64,000 nucleotides of DNA from Thermococcus henrietii (lineage in GTDB: Archaea > Methanobacteriota_B > Thermococci > Thermococcales > Thermococcaceae): positions 992,001 to 1,056,000 of the forward strand of contig NZ_LT900021.1 in NCBI RefSeq assembly GCF_900198835.1, written 5' to 3'. The notes below the pieces were generated by a model. It did not search any database and was not told the origin of the DNA. It saw only the letters and a list, made by a program, of their open reading frames with translations. Shown one piece after another: positions 1 to 8,074 of this stretch (positions within the stretch are counted from its first letter, which is position 1; every line of letters starts with the position of its first letter). The position numbers and the translations under genes were made by a program.

Positions 1-310
1 CGCCGATGACGGCTACGTCAAAGCCGAGCTGTTTCAAGGTATGTTTCGGCATCGCTATTGCATGATAACCTCCCGCCACGAGAAGCGCGCCGTTCTCCTT
101 CAAAAGCCGGACTTCCCTCGGGAGGTCGCCCCAGATTTCCTCCGTGAAGAAGGAGTAGAGGACGACTTTGGGTTTTGCCTTCAGAATCTCGTTGAAGTCC
201 TTCGTTATGAGGAGCTCGCTCAAATCGAAGCCCTGGCTCTCAAGGGCCCCAAGGAGATGAACGAAGGCGTTGTGGTTGCGCCTGGTCATCCGAACGGCTA
301 TTTCCTGCAT
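1..310 (-). CDS. B12-binding/radical SAM protein, N-terminal part only
   Basis: The first 103 codons lie in the window and the gene runs off the left edge. The translation begins MQEIAVRMTRRNHNAF and includes an alternating beta/alpha pattern (PKVVLYSFFTEEIW, GALLVAGGYHAIAMPK) typical of the Rossmann-like B12-binding domain that precedes the radical SAM core in one archaeal family. The radical SAM CxxxCxxC motif would lie outside the window, so the catalytic assignment rests on family resemblance. The gene is transcribed toward the left edge. No strong ribosome-binding site is visible before the ATG. The substrate is unknown. Confidence 0.6.
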   Translation of the reverse strand, partial: MQEIAVRMTRRNHNAFVHLLGALESQGFDLSELLITKDFNEILKAKPKVVLYSFFTEEIWGDLPREVRLLKENGALLVAGGYHAIAMPKHTLKQLGFDVAVIG

Positions 311-378
311 GGTCGGAAGCGCGAGAAGAGGCTTAAAACGCTAACGGTCAGAAAGGGATGGAAAAGCCAAAAAGGCCA

Positions 379-582
379 TCAGGCCTTGATGGCAAGCTTG
401 ATGTCCTCGGCCTTGACGGTCTTCCTGCCGGCGTGCCTGGCGAACTCGTTGGCCTTCTTGGAGAGCTCGATGGCGTACTCCTCGAGGTACTCGGCAAGAA
501 CCTTAGCGGCCTCCTCGCTGACCCTCTCGGCACCGGCCTTCCTAATAAGTCTGTCAATCGGGGCAATTGGAAGCTCGGCCAT
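379..582 (-). CDS. Archaeal histone
   Basis: This 67-residue protein is the size of a single histone-fold archaeal histone. It starts [20 protein letters not shown] and ends in the conserved [17 protein letters not shown] helix. The HMf family dimerises and wraps DNA, forming extended hypernucleosomes in Thermococcales. The start is supported by a GGAGGTG site eight bases upstream and by a TATA box about 50-65 bases upstream. The gene is monocistronic, with its own promoter and a T-rich stretch after the stop. It joins TrmBL2 and two type IA topoisomerases as a third class of chromatin factor in this window. Confidence 0.96.
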   Translation of the reverse strand: MAELPIAPIDRLIRKAGAERVSEEAAKVLAEYLEEYAIELSKKANEFARHAGRKTVKAEDIKLAIKA

Positions 583-628
583 TCACAACACCTCCGTAAA
601 AGCTTTTTCGGTATTTTTTAAGCAATTC

Positions 629-648
629 GAGGTATATAAAGCTTTCGG
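629..648 (-). promoter_or_regulatory. BRE/TATA promoter of the histone gene
   Basis: On the minus strand CGAAAGCTTTATATACC is a good match to the Thermococcales BRE/TATA pattern. The implied transcription start, about 25 bases downstream, leaves a short leader containing the GGAGGTG site of the histone gene. Confidence 0.75.
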
Positions 649-858
649 TAAAAACGGCCTCTGGAGCCCCCAAATCCGGTGTACACCTAAGTATCAATGT
701 CGTTTTGTCACGGGAAAAATCTACCGGGTGCTGGACATCGTAGGATTTACGACAATTGTTAAAAGGGGATAAAAAGACACCACCCAGATACGGCCCTTAA
801 ATCCAGACGATAGCCCGGAAATTATACCTTTTGACACTTCCGGACAAATGGATTCAAT

Positions 859-1338
859 TCATCCAAGTTTCTTGGCCCTACGCTTTGAGAGGGCGATTCC
901 AGCGCTTCCCTGGTACCTTCCACGATAGGGGTTCTTCGCGGGTCCTTCAAGGCGGATGAATGCAATCTGAACAAAGCGCTCCCCATGGGAGAGCTCAACG
1001 GGCTCATTAGAGGCGTTGTAGATGCCGAGGGTCAGCTTTCCATCCCAGCCAGGGTCCACCCACGCAAAAGACCCGATAAGCCCCTCCCTCGCGAGACTGC
1101 TCCTTAGCTTCATGTCTCCCATGACGTCGTCGGGAAGTTTGATTCGCTCGAGGGTTAAGACAAGCGCATACGTCTTGGGAGGGAGTACAATGGCTCCGAG
1201 CTCCTCGACGTTCAGGATTTCCCCGTTGATGTATGCCTCGTCTCCAACGTGGAGGTCGTAGCCGGCCGGCTGAAGCGATTCCTCGAAGAATGGCTCGATT
1301 AAAATCTCCCTTCTTATCTTCCAATCGGGGAGCATCAT
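859..1338 (-). CDS. dcd: dCTP deaminase
   Basis: This 159-residue protein belongs to the dCTP deaminase/dUTPase trimer superfamily. It converts dCTP to dUTP and so feeds dTMP synthesis, which fits the thyX gene at the other end of the window. Visible family motifs are the start MMLPDWKIRREIL, SLQPAGYDLHVG, the active-site segment MKLRSSLAREGL, and DPGWDGKLTLG. Two ATG codons lie in tandem; the first is chosen because MMLPDW aligns with the usual MLLPDW start and a GGTGG site lies five bases before it. Some archaeal homologues are bifunctional deaminase-dUTPases, which cannot be excluded here. Confidence 0.92.
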   Translation of the reverse strand: MMLPDWKIRREILIEPFFEESLQPAGYDLHVGDEAYINGEILNVEELGAIVLPPKTYALVLTLERIKLPDDVMGDMKLRSSLAREGLIGSFAWVDPGWDGKLTLGIYNASNEPVELSHGERFVQIAFIRLEGPAKNPYRGRYQGSAGIALSKRRAKKLG

Positions 1339-1361
1339 AGGAACCACCGCTGGGGATTTAA

Positions 1362-1380
1362 GGGGGTGATATAAAAACAA
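1362..1380 (-). promoter_or_regulatory. TATA promoter of dcd
   Basis: On the minus strand GTTTTTATATCACC lies about 30-40 bases before the dcd start codon, the usual spacing for a short-leader archaeal transcript. Confidence 0.6.
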
Positions 1381-1670
1381 TCCGGCCGATGTGTTTATGC
1401 CCCCTGGACTGAGTGGTTGGGCTGGCGCTGAGGGGTTCGAGAGGCACCCCCTCGGGGGTAGCAAGCTTCGCCTTCAGCCTTTGAGGAAGGCTGGCGAGCA
1501 AGCTTTTGGGAAAAGCTTGACCAAAAGTGTAAACCCTCACAAGGGGCAAAGGTGGATTGGGGGTAATCCCCTTAAAAACCCGCTATCTCAAAAAGCATTC
1601 CTAAATTTTGATGAAACTTTTGCCAAGCAAAGGTTTTCCCCGCCAGCACTTTCGTCAGAAAGGGATGATG
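1381..1670. repeat. Hairpin-rich spacer next to the tRNA pair
   Basis: No credible gene is seen between dcd and tRNA-Cys. The stretch is full of inverted repeats: CACCCCC/GGGGGTAG near 1445-1461, AGCCTT/AAGGCT near 1477-1491, and a perfect 9-3-9 hairpin at 1499-1519 (CAAGCTTTT, GGG, AAAAGCTTG). The string TTTGATGAAACTTTTGCC at 1607-1624 recurs in the spacer beside the second tRNA pair (43013-43043, inverted) and partly at 43471-43483. The hairpins could act in tRNA transcript processing, be terminators, or be remnants of a dispersed repeat. Confidence 0.55.
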
Positions 1671-1745
1671 TGGAGCCGGGACCGGGATTTGAACCCGGGT
1701 GGAAGGGATCTGCAGTCCCTCGCCTCGCCTCTAGGCTATCCCGGC
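1671..1745 (-). tRNA. tRNA-Cys (GCA)
   Basis: On the minus strand a full cloverleaf folds with acceptor GCCGGGA/TCCCGGC, anticodon loop CTGCAGA (anticodon GCA) and T-loop TTCAAAT. The discriminator base is U, as expected for tRNA-Cys, and the 3' CCA is encoded. No intron is present. It lies 19 bases downstream of tRNA-Ser and is probably cotranscribed with it. Confidence 0.96.
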
Positions 1746-1764
1746 ATTGACCCAGAGAAGTTAA

Positions 1765-1850
1765 TGGCGCCGCGGCGGGGATTTGAACCCCGGTGGGCAC
1801 CGCCCACCGGCTTAGCAGGCCGGCGCCCTACCAGGCTAGGCTACCGCGGC
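1765..1850 (-). tRNA. tRNA-Ser (GCT)
   Basis: On the minus strand this 86-base tRNA has acceptor GCCGCGG/CCGCGGC, anticodon loop CTGCTAA (anticodon GCT), the long variable arm of a class II tRNA (GGGC/GCCC pairing), discriminator G and an encoded CCA. It decodes AGC/AGU serine codons. No intron is seen. Confidence 0.96.
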
Positions 1851-1876
1851 ACGCCCGAGGTATATGAGCGGGAGAG

Positions 1877-1896
1877 GGTTTTTAAGTTTTTTGGCG
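1877..1896 (-). promoter_or_regulatory. TATA promoter of the tRNA-Ser/tRNA-Cys unit
   Basis: Minus-strand AAAAAACTTAAAAACC sits 27-42 bases before tRNA-Ser, placing the transcription start a few bases ahead of the mature 5' end. The same spacer must also hold the divergent promoter of the Nre gene. Confidence 0.6.
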
Positions 1897-1934
1897 GGCA
1901 AAGCTTTTTACATCCCGTCCTCAACTTAGGCTCG

Positions 1935-3185
1935 ATGGTCGAGCTCTTCAACTCCAAGCTCTGCGCAGTCTGCAAGGGCCGAAAGCTCCTCTGCGGAAGG
2001 CCCACCTGCCCGATTCTCGAGCGCTTTAGGGTAGCCCGTACTGTGGAGCAGAAGCTCAACAAGAGGCATCTCTTCGGCTCCTCCCCGCCAAGCATCTTTG
2101 TCGGCGAGTACGGCTACCCTAAGGTCAGAATCGGCCCCCTCGTTCCTCCAATCGAAGGAAACACCAGCCATCTCGACAGTCCTCTCAAGTGGGAGGGCAA
2201 GACGATTCGCGATATCCTTTACTACCGCTCCCTGCTCGTCATGGGTGAGACGAAGGCCGATGTGAACGTAAGGAAGAGCGGGAGGATTCTGAGCGAGGTT
2301 CAGGAATTGGCGATGTCAGTGAAACCGGTGGACAGTGAGATAATCCTTAAGAGAAAGCCCGTTCTCAAGGTTCTGCCGAGCGAGTTCGCCCCGCCCATCG
2401 GACCCAAAGCGGAACTCCTCGACTTCGAGCTGACCGAGAACCCGAGGATACCTAGAAGAACCGACTACGTGGTGAGCGACGAGCTGAAGGCTGAACAGGC
2501 GATAATGCGCCTCTACAACTGGGGCTTCGACGAGTACTACATCATAAGGCTTCTCTCGGCGGGCCTTCTTGGAATTGAGAGGAAGCTCGTTCCGACGCGG
2601 TGGAGCATCACAGCGGTTCAGGACACCATAGGCAAGAACCTGAGGCGCGAGATTCTGCACTACCCGGAGATAAACGACTACGAGGTCTACTTCTACCGCT
2701 TCCTCGGCAACCGCTACGCCGTTCTGCTGATGCCCCAGTCTTACGCCTTCGAGCTTTTGGAGGTTTGGCTGAAGGGTTCGCTCTTCGGTAGCGAGAAGCC
2801 GAGCGTGATTCACGACTACGAGGACTTCCGGGGAAGGAAGGAGTACGTCAAGGAAACGGCTGGAGCCTATCATGCCGCCCGATTGAGCGTCCTCGAAGCC
2901 CTCAGGGCGAGAAGGAGGCAGGCACGGGCTGTCGTCTTCAGGGAAGTTACGCCAGAGTACTACGCCCCAGTCGGCGTCTGGCAGATTCGCCTCGGCGTGA
3001 AGAAAGCTTTGAACAATCCAATCGGCCGTTTCGAGACGCTTAAAGAGGCCCTCGACGCGATACGTAGGAGGCTTGAGCACCCCTTCGAGGAGTACCTCAA
3101 GAGGAGCTACATCTTGGGAAGCCTCGCGAGGCAGAAGACGCTCGACGAATGGCTCGGAAGGAATTTATACCGGGTTGACCAATGA
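1935..3185 (+). CDS. Nre family DNA-repair protein, PCNA-interacting
   Basis: This 416-residue protein matches the archaeal Nre family (formerly DUF650/DUF651). An N-terminal zinc finger is visible with cysteines at about 10, 13, 20 and 25 (CAVCKGRKLLCGRPTC), followed by the conserved VGEYGYPKVRIGPL segment. The C-terminus carries QKTLDEWL at about residue 400, a PIP-box motif by which Nre proteins bind the PCNA clamp. Known family members protect halophilic archaea against DNA damage. The ATG is chosen because the zinc finger begins just after it. No Shine-Dalgarno site is seen and an AGCTTTTTACA element lies about 25 bases upstream, so the mRNA may be leaderless. Confidence 0.88.
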   Translation: MVELFNSKLCAVCKGRKLLCGRPTCPILERFRVARTVEQKLNKRHLFGSSPPSIFVGEYGYPKVRIGPLVPPIEGNTSHLDSPLKWEGKTIRDILYYRSLLVMGETKADVNVRKSGRILSEVQELAMSVKPVDSEIILKRKPVLKVLPSEFAPPIGPKAELLDFELTENPRIPRRTDYVVSDELKAEQAIMRLYNWGFDEYYIIRLLSAGLLGIERKLVPTRWSITAVQDTIGKNLRREILHYPEINDYEVYFYRFLGNRYAVLLMPQSYAFELLEVWLKGSLFGSEKPSVIHDYEDFRGRKEYVKETAGAYHAARLSVLEALRARRRQARAVVFREVTPEYYAPVGVWQIRLGVKKALNNPIGRFETLKEALDAIRRRLEHPFEEYLKRSYILGSLARQKTLDEWLGRNLYRVDQ

Positions 3186-3265
3186 AGTCCGGTGAATGAT
3201 GACCACTCCATCCCACTGAGCGGTGATGAGTGCACGTCAGGCTGACACCGGTTGGGGGTGATTGT

Positions 3266-3463
3266 GTGGAGGGAGTTGACGTCGTTAGAGAACTCATGAG
3301 GATTGAAAGGAAACTTGAACATATAGAGAAGCTCCTCAACGAGCTACTTGAAGCTGAGGAGAGCTACGCCCTAATGAGACTCTCAGAAGAATCTCTAAAG
3401 GAGTTCCTTGAGGACGAGCCCGATTTATACTCCGAGGAGGACCTCAAGGTGAGGTATCGATGA
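3266..3463 (+). CDS. Putative antitoxin of a MazF-like system
   Basis: This 65-residue acidic protein starts VEGVDVVRELMRIERKL. An amphipathic helix (VRELMRIERKLEHIEKLLNEL) is followed by an acidic tail (EFLEDEPDLYSEEDLKVRYR), the layout of small antitoxins with a dimerising N-terminus and a toxin-wrapping C-terminus. The GTG at 3266 is preferred over an upstream ATG because GGGGGTGATT precedes it. The stop overlaps the start of the toxin gene by four bases, implying translational coupling. Assignment rests mainly on the neighbour. Confidence 0.7.
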   Translation: MEGVDVVRELMRIERKLEHIEKLLNELLEAEESYALMRLSEESLKEFLEDEPDLYSEEDLKVRYR

Positions 3464-3795
3464 AAGGAAAAATCGTCCTAGTGCCGTTTCCTTTTACAAG
3501 CCTAAGGGGAACTAAACTCCGCCCTGCCCTTGTGTTGTTCGAGGACAAAAACGATGTCACATTGGCATTTATTTCCTCACGGGTTGAAAGGTATAACCCA
3601 TATACGGACGTTCTGATTGAAAGGTCACACCCGGAGTTTCAGTTAACCGGCCTGAAAGTCTCATCGTTCGTTAGGCTAACAAAAATAGCCACCGTTCAGA
3701 AGGACATTCTCATTGGAGAACTCGGAGAGATAGGACCAGTCCTCAAAAAAGAAATAAGCCAGAAGATATGTTCTCTTTTGGGGTTTGAACCATGA
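3460..3795 (+). CDS. MazF/PemK-type endoribonuclease toxin
   Basis: This 111-residue protein has the family opening KGKIVLVPFPFTSLRGTKLRPALVLFED, in which the strand-turn GTKLRPALV supplies the catalytic Arg, followed by VTLAFISSR and KVSSFVRLTKIATVQKDIL. Proteins of this fold cleave single-stranded mRNA. The gene starts inside the last codons of the antitoxin and its own end overlaps the next gene by four bases. The pair sits on the boundary of housekeeping genes and is AT-richer than its neighbours, as expected for a mobile toxin-antitoxin module. The RNA target is unknown. Confidence 0.85.
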   Translation: MKGKIVLVPFPFTSLRGTKLRPALVLFEDKNDVTLAFISSRVERYNPYTDVLIERSHPEFQLTGLKVSSFVRLTKIATVQKDILIGELGEIGPVLKKEISQKICSLLGFEP

Positions 3796-4910
3796 GAAAA
3801 AAGCTCGTCCTAATAAGCCTCGACGGAAACGGGGTTTATAACCTCAAGCATATGCCGTTCCTGAGCGAGTTGGCCGAAACCGGGAGCTTCGCCGTTGTGG
3901 ATTCCATCTTCCCGACGCTGACGGATTTAGTGCACACGAGCGTAATGACCGGGGTCTGGCCGAAGGACCACGGCGTCGTTGAGAACGGCTACTACGACAA
4001 GCTAACGGACAGGAAGGTGAACTTCTACGACTACGAGGTCGCCTTCAACCCCCACAAGGTCATAAAGGCCCCGACAATCATTGACCTGCTCCGCCAGCGC
4101 GGGGTTCGGACGGCGAGCGTTTCGGGTTACACGATGCCCCCCTTCAGCGGAACGGACGTGAGGATTTTCCCTCCATTTTTCGCGAGCGACAAGATGTACA
4201 GGCAACACGGGCGCGACTGGAGGAAGGACGTGTGGGTTCTCAATTCCGCGCTGTACCTCTACGAGGAGTGCAGACCTGACCTGCTCCTCGTCCACTTCGC
4301 ATCGATAGACGGGATGAGCCACGACCACGGACCGCTGAGTGAGGGTGCGCTCAAGGCCGTGCACACCGTTGATACCGCAGTTAGGACGCTGTGGGAACGC
4401 CTCAAGGACGAGTACGCCTTCATAATCTTCGCGGACCACGGGCAGGAGGAAGTCCACACGTGGGTGAACCTGAAAACCTACCTCCGGAAGCACGGGATTG
4501 AAACGCTCCGCGTTTCCTCCGGCGGGGGCGTTCACGTTTACCTGAGGAACCCAAACGAGGCCGAGGAAGCCTTTGAAGTCCTTATGAGGGCGCCGGGAGT
4601 TAAGGCCGTCTTCTTCCGCGAGGATCTGGAGCACCTCAACAGCCCGGAGGGCGGGGAGCTGGTAGTCTCGGCGAAACCCGGCTACTGGTTCTGCTCCCAC
4701 AGGATGTGTAAGGGGATAAAGGGGGTAAGCCACTGGGTCAGGGGAATGCACGGCTCGATGAACGAACCGGTGATGAAGGTCCCGCTGATTCTCTGGGGGT
4801 TTGAGGAGGTTAACCTTGAGGAACCGAGCCTCATGGACATAGCGCCGACGGTTCTGAAGTTCTTCGGAGTTGAGAAGCCGGGAAACATGGTGGGGAAGAG
4901 TTTGGTTTAG
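3792..4910 (+). CDS. Type I phosphodiesterase/nucleotide pyrophosphatase family protein
   Basis: This 372-residue protein belongs to the alkaline phosphatase superfamily. The metal-binding start KLVLISLDGNGVYN, the nucleophile region FPTLTDLVHTSVMTGVWPKD with a probable catalytic Thr, HFASIDGMSHDHGP and IFADHGQEEVHTW are the expected metal ligands in order. HWVRGMHGSMNEPVMKVPLI completes the core. No signal peptide or membrane segment is seen, so the protein is cytoplasmic. Family members hydrolyse phosphodiester or pyrophosphate bonds of nucleotides or lipids; the substrate is not deducible. The start overlaps the toxin stop by four bases, but a functional link is doubtful. Confidence 0.85.
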   Translation: MRKKLVLISLDGNGVYNLKHMPFLSELAETGSFAVVDSIFPTLTDLVHTSVMTGVWPKDHGVVENGYYDKLTDRKVNFYDYEVAFNPHKVIKAPTIIDLLRQRGVRTASVSGYTMPPFSGTDVRIFPPFFASDKMYRQHGRDWRKDVWVLNSALYLYEECRPDLLLVHFASIDGMSHDHGPLSEGALKAVHTVDTAVRTLWERLKDEYAFIIFADHGQEEVHTWVNLKTYLRKHGIETLRVSSGGGVHVYLRNPNEAEEAFEVLMRAPGVKAVFFREDLEHLNSPEGGELVVSAKPGYWFCSHRMCKGIKGVSHWVRGMHGSMNEPVMKVPLILWGFEEVNLEEPSLMDIAPTVLKFFGVEKPGNMVGKSLV

Positions 4911-5026
4911 GAAGCATGGACACACCCCTAAAGGCTTTAAAACGTCGAACCTGAATAGCTCCACTCCACACAAAGCCCCTAACAACGAGAGGAGAAAAGC
5001 AGAAGGATAAAAGAGGCCTCCAGCCC

Positions 5027-5674
5027 TCAGCGGGAGGACTGGGCAATCCTCTCGATTTCTTCCTTCTTGCTGTAGGCGAAGCTCTTCGGGTCCTTGTTGG
5101 CGGCGGCAATGATTTCCTCGGCGAGGGCCTGGGCAAAGGTGGTCTTGTTGCGGTAGCACTTTATGCTCGCACCGAGGGCAATGTTCTTGAGGGCAATGTC
5201 GAGCCTCCTGAGTGGGGAAACGTCAACGGCCATGTGGTAGCGGATTCCACCGAATGCGATGGTAGTGGTGTCCTCCCTCGGGGCGGAGTTCTCGATGGCC
5301 CTTATGAGAACCTGAATCGGGTTCTGCTTGGTTCTTCTCTCGATAATCATGAAGGCCTCCTTGACGACCTCGTAGGCCTTCATCTTCTTGCTCATTATCG
5401 AGCGGTGCTCGCGCCTCATGAAGTGACCGCCGGCCTTGAAGTGGCTGGCACCGCTTCTCATGACCTTGTTGATGAGCCTCTCAACGATGTGAACCTGGGC
5501 CTTGCCAAAGGGCTTCTTGGCGTGCCTGCCGTGGCTGTGCGGGAGGATTCTCGCGTCGAGGTTTATGTAAGGCCTCAGCGAGGGGTCGTTGACGACGACG
5601 TCCTCAACGCTCCAGCGTCCCATGACCTTAAGCTCCTTCGGGATGAAAAAGCGCTCGGTAAGCGGCTTGGCCAT
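5027..5674 (-). CDS. rps7: 30S ribosomal protein S7
   Basis: This 215-residue protein is the archaeal/eukaryotic long form of S7 (uS7), which nucleates the 30S head on 16S rRNA and contacts mRNA at the exit channel. Recognisable segments are [30 protein letters not shown] and [23 protein letters not shown]. It is the last gene of the polymerase/ribosomal operon, six bases after rps12, with a GGAG site before the ATG. No elongation factor gene follows on this strand; instead a convergent phosphodiesterase gene ends about 115 bases away. Confidence 0.97.
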   Translation of the reverse strand: MAKPLTERFFIPKELKVMGRWSVEDVVVNDPSLRPYINLDARILPHSHGRHAKKPFGKAQVHIVERLINKVMRSGASHFKAGGHFMRREHRSIMSKKMKAYEVVKEAFMIIERRTKQNPIQVLIRAIENSAPREDTTTIAFGGIRYHMAVDVSPLRRLDIALKNIALGASIKCYRNKTTFAQALAEEIIAAANKDPKSFAYSKKEEIERIAQSSR

Positions 5675-5680
5675 TCTCCT

Positions 5681-6124
5681 TCACCTCCTCGGCTTCTCCT
5701 TCCTTCCCTTGACGAGCTCCTTGAGGCTGACCCTGTTGACCTTGACGACCTTGTAGCGGATTCCGGGGATATCACCCATCGAACCGCCCTTAGGACCGCC
5801 GATTCCCTCGATGATGACCTCATCGTGCTCGTCAATGTGGTTTATAGCTCCGTCACCTGGGGTGAAGGCGGTGACGACCTTACCGTTCTTGATGAGCTGA
5901 ACACGAACCGCCTTACGCATTCCCGAGTTCGGCTGCTTGGCCTCGACGGCTATCTTCTCAAGGACGATTCCCCTGGCCTGCGGAGCGCCCTCGAGCGGGT
6001 CACTCTTCTCCTTGAGCCTGAGAACTCTCCTCTTGTAGCGGATGTCGCTCCAGCGGAACTTCTTCCTCTTGAGCTTGAGCTTTCTACCGGCAAATTCACC
6101 ATACGGAGCCTTCTTTCCGGGCAT
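5681..6124 (-). CDS. rps12: 30S ribosomal protein S12
   Basis: This 147-residue protein is uS12, which lies at the decoding centre. It starts [16 protein letters not shown] and carries the conserved [15 protein letters not shown] loop that contacts the A-site codon. The third in-frame ATG is used because GAGGTGATG lies just before it and the sequence then matches archaeal S12 from the first residue. It is cotranscribed with the NusA-like gene upstream and rps7 downstream. Confidence 0.97.
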   Translation of the reverse strand: MPGKKAPYGEFAGRKLKLKRKKFRWSDIRYKRRVLRLKEKSDPLEGAPQARGIVLEKIAVEAKQPNSGMRKAVRVQLIKNGKVVTAFTPGDGAINHIDEHDEVIIEGIGGPKGGSMGDIPGIRYKVVKVNRVSLKELVKGRKEKPRR

Positions 6125-6134
6125 GAACATCACC

Positions 6135-6880
<746 letters not shown>

Positions 6881-6893
6881 TAACTACACCTCC

Positions 6894-8069
6894 CTACTCC
6901 CTTTTCGGTCTCAGGGGGAGATTCATTGCCAGCTTGACTATTCCCGTACCCACGGGAACGGGCTGGCCGATGAGGACGTTCTCAACGACACCGTTGAGCG
7001 GGTCTGTCTCTCCCCTCTCGGCGGCCTCGAACAGGTGCTGGGTCGTAATCTCGAAGGCCGCCCTTGCCAAGACGCTCGCCTTCTCCCCGACGACACCGTG
7101 CCTGCCTATCGGCAGGATGACGCCGTCGAGGGTCATCATATCGGCGACGAGCATGATGTGTCTGACGTCAACCTCAAGACCCTGCTCGCGCATCGTGTTG
7201 ACGATTTCCTCGATGATTGCGTTGCGAGCTGCCTCAATACCAAGCACCTGGGCAATCTCGTGGATGTTGTTGGTCCTCGTCCTGGTCGGGTCGACGCCGG
7301 GAACCTTGAGGACCTGCTTGAAGTTCGAGCCCTCGGTGTATATCACGTACTCGTCGCCTTCCTTCCTTATGATGGTCTTTCCGACGCCCGAGAGACCCTT
7401 AAGGCGGTGCTTTTTAACCTTTTCGGCAAGCTTTCTCAGGTCTGAGAGCTTCTTTATCTTCTTGGGCCTCACAATGAGCGTGTATCCGTCAACCTCGAAT
7501 TCGGCGCTCTTGAATGAGCTCTCAAGCTTTCTCTTGACGCGCTCCATGTCGAGGCCGGCCTTCTCAAGCCTCTCGGGGTCAATCTCGACTATGAACTCGA
7601 AGTTGAGTATGTCTATGGTTTCTTCCCTCGCGAGGTTTTCGAGGCTCGTTCCCTCAATCTTCCTCGCAACTTCAAGGGCCTTCTCACGGTCATAGCGGTG
7701 CTTCTCGTCGAGGTAAACGGTCATGATTGGGGTCGATGGGTTCTTTCTGGCATCAACAATCTCGATAATCCTCGGCAGACCGAGGGTAACGTTGATTTCC
7801 GCGACACCCGCGTAGTGGAAGGTGTTGAGGGTCATCTGGGTTGAGGGCTCACCTATTGACTGCGCCGCAACGGTTCCTATAGCTTCCCCAGGCTCAACGA
7901 GGGCGTTCTGGTACTCCTTGACGGTTTCCTCAATGATTGCTTCAACTTCGGCCTTCTTGAGGTTGTACTTCTCGTTGTACTTCACGAGCTTCTCGTAGAG
8001 CTCCTCCTTAACGCTCGCCGGGAGGTCGGCCTTCTCAACGAGGTTCTTTATGGTTCTCTCGGCGACCAT
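6894..8069 (-). CDS. rpoA2: DNA-directed RNA polymerase subunit A''
   Basis: This 391-residue protein is the C-terminal part of the split largest subunit, corresponding to the C-terminal third of bacterial beta-prime. It contains the trigger-loop region EPGEAIGTVAAQSIGEPSTQMTLNTFH (split here as VGTVAAQSIGEP and TQMTLNTFHYAG) and the later GRHGVVGEKASVLARAAFE segment. The third in-frame ATG is used: GGTGATGCTC precedes it and the protein then begins MVAERTIKNL. No intein interrupts it, although this region hosts inteins in some archaea. Confidence 0.96.
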   Translation of the reverse strand: MVAERTIKNLVEKADLPASVKEELYEKLVKYNEKYNLKKAEVEAIIEETVKEYQNALVEPGEAIGTVAAQSIGEPSTQMTLNTFHYAGVAEINVTLGLPRIIEIVDARKNPSTPIMTVYLDEKHRYDREKALEVARKIEGTSLENLAREETIDILNFEFIVEIDPERLEKAGLDMERVKRKLESSFKSAEFEVDGYTLIVRPKKIKKLSDLRKLAEKVKKHRLKGLSGVGKTIIRKEGDEYVIYTEGSNFKQVLKVPGVDPTRTRTNNIHEIAQVLGIEAARNAIIEEIVNTMREQGLEVDVRHIMLVADMMTLDGVILPIGRHGVVGEKASVLARAAFEITTQHLFEAAERGETDPLNGVVENVLIGQPVPVGTGIVKLAMNLPLRPKRE

Positions 8070-8074
8070 GAGCA

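Noticed and set aside
4002-5159. A 385-codon minus-strand frame opposite the phosphodiesterase and rps7 ends
   Set aside because: It is a mirror of GC-rich third positions, lies antisense to two clear genes, and its translation has no domain features.
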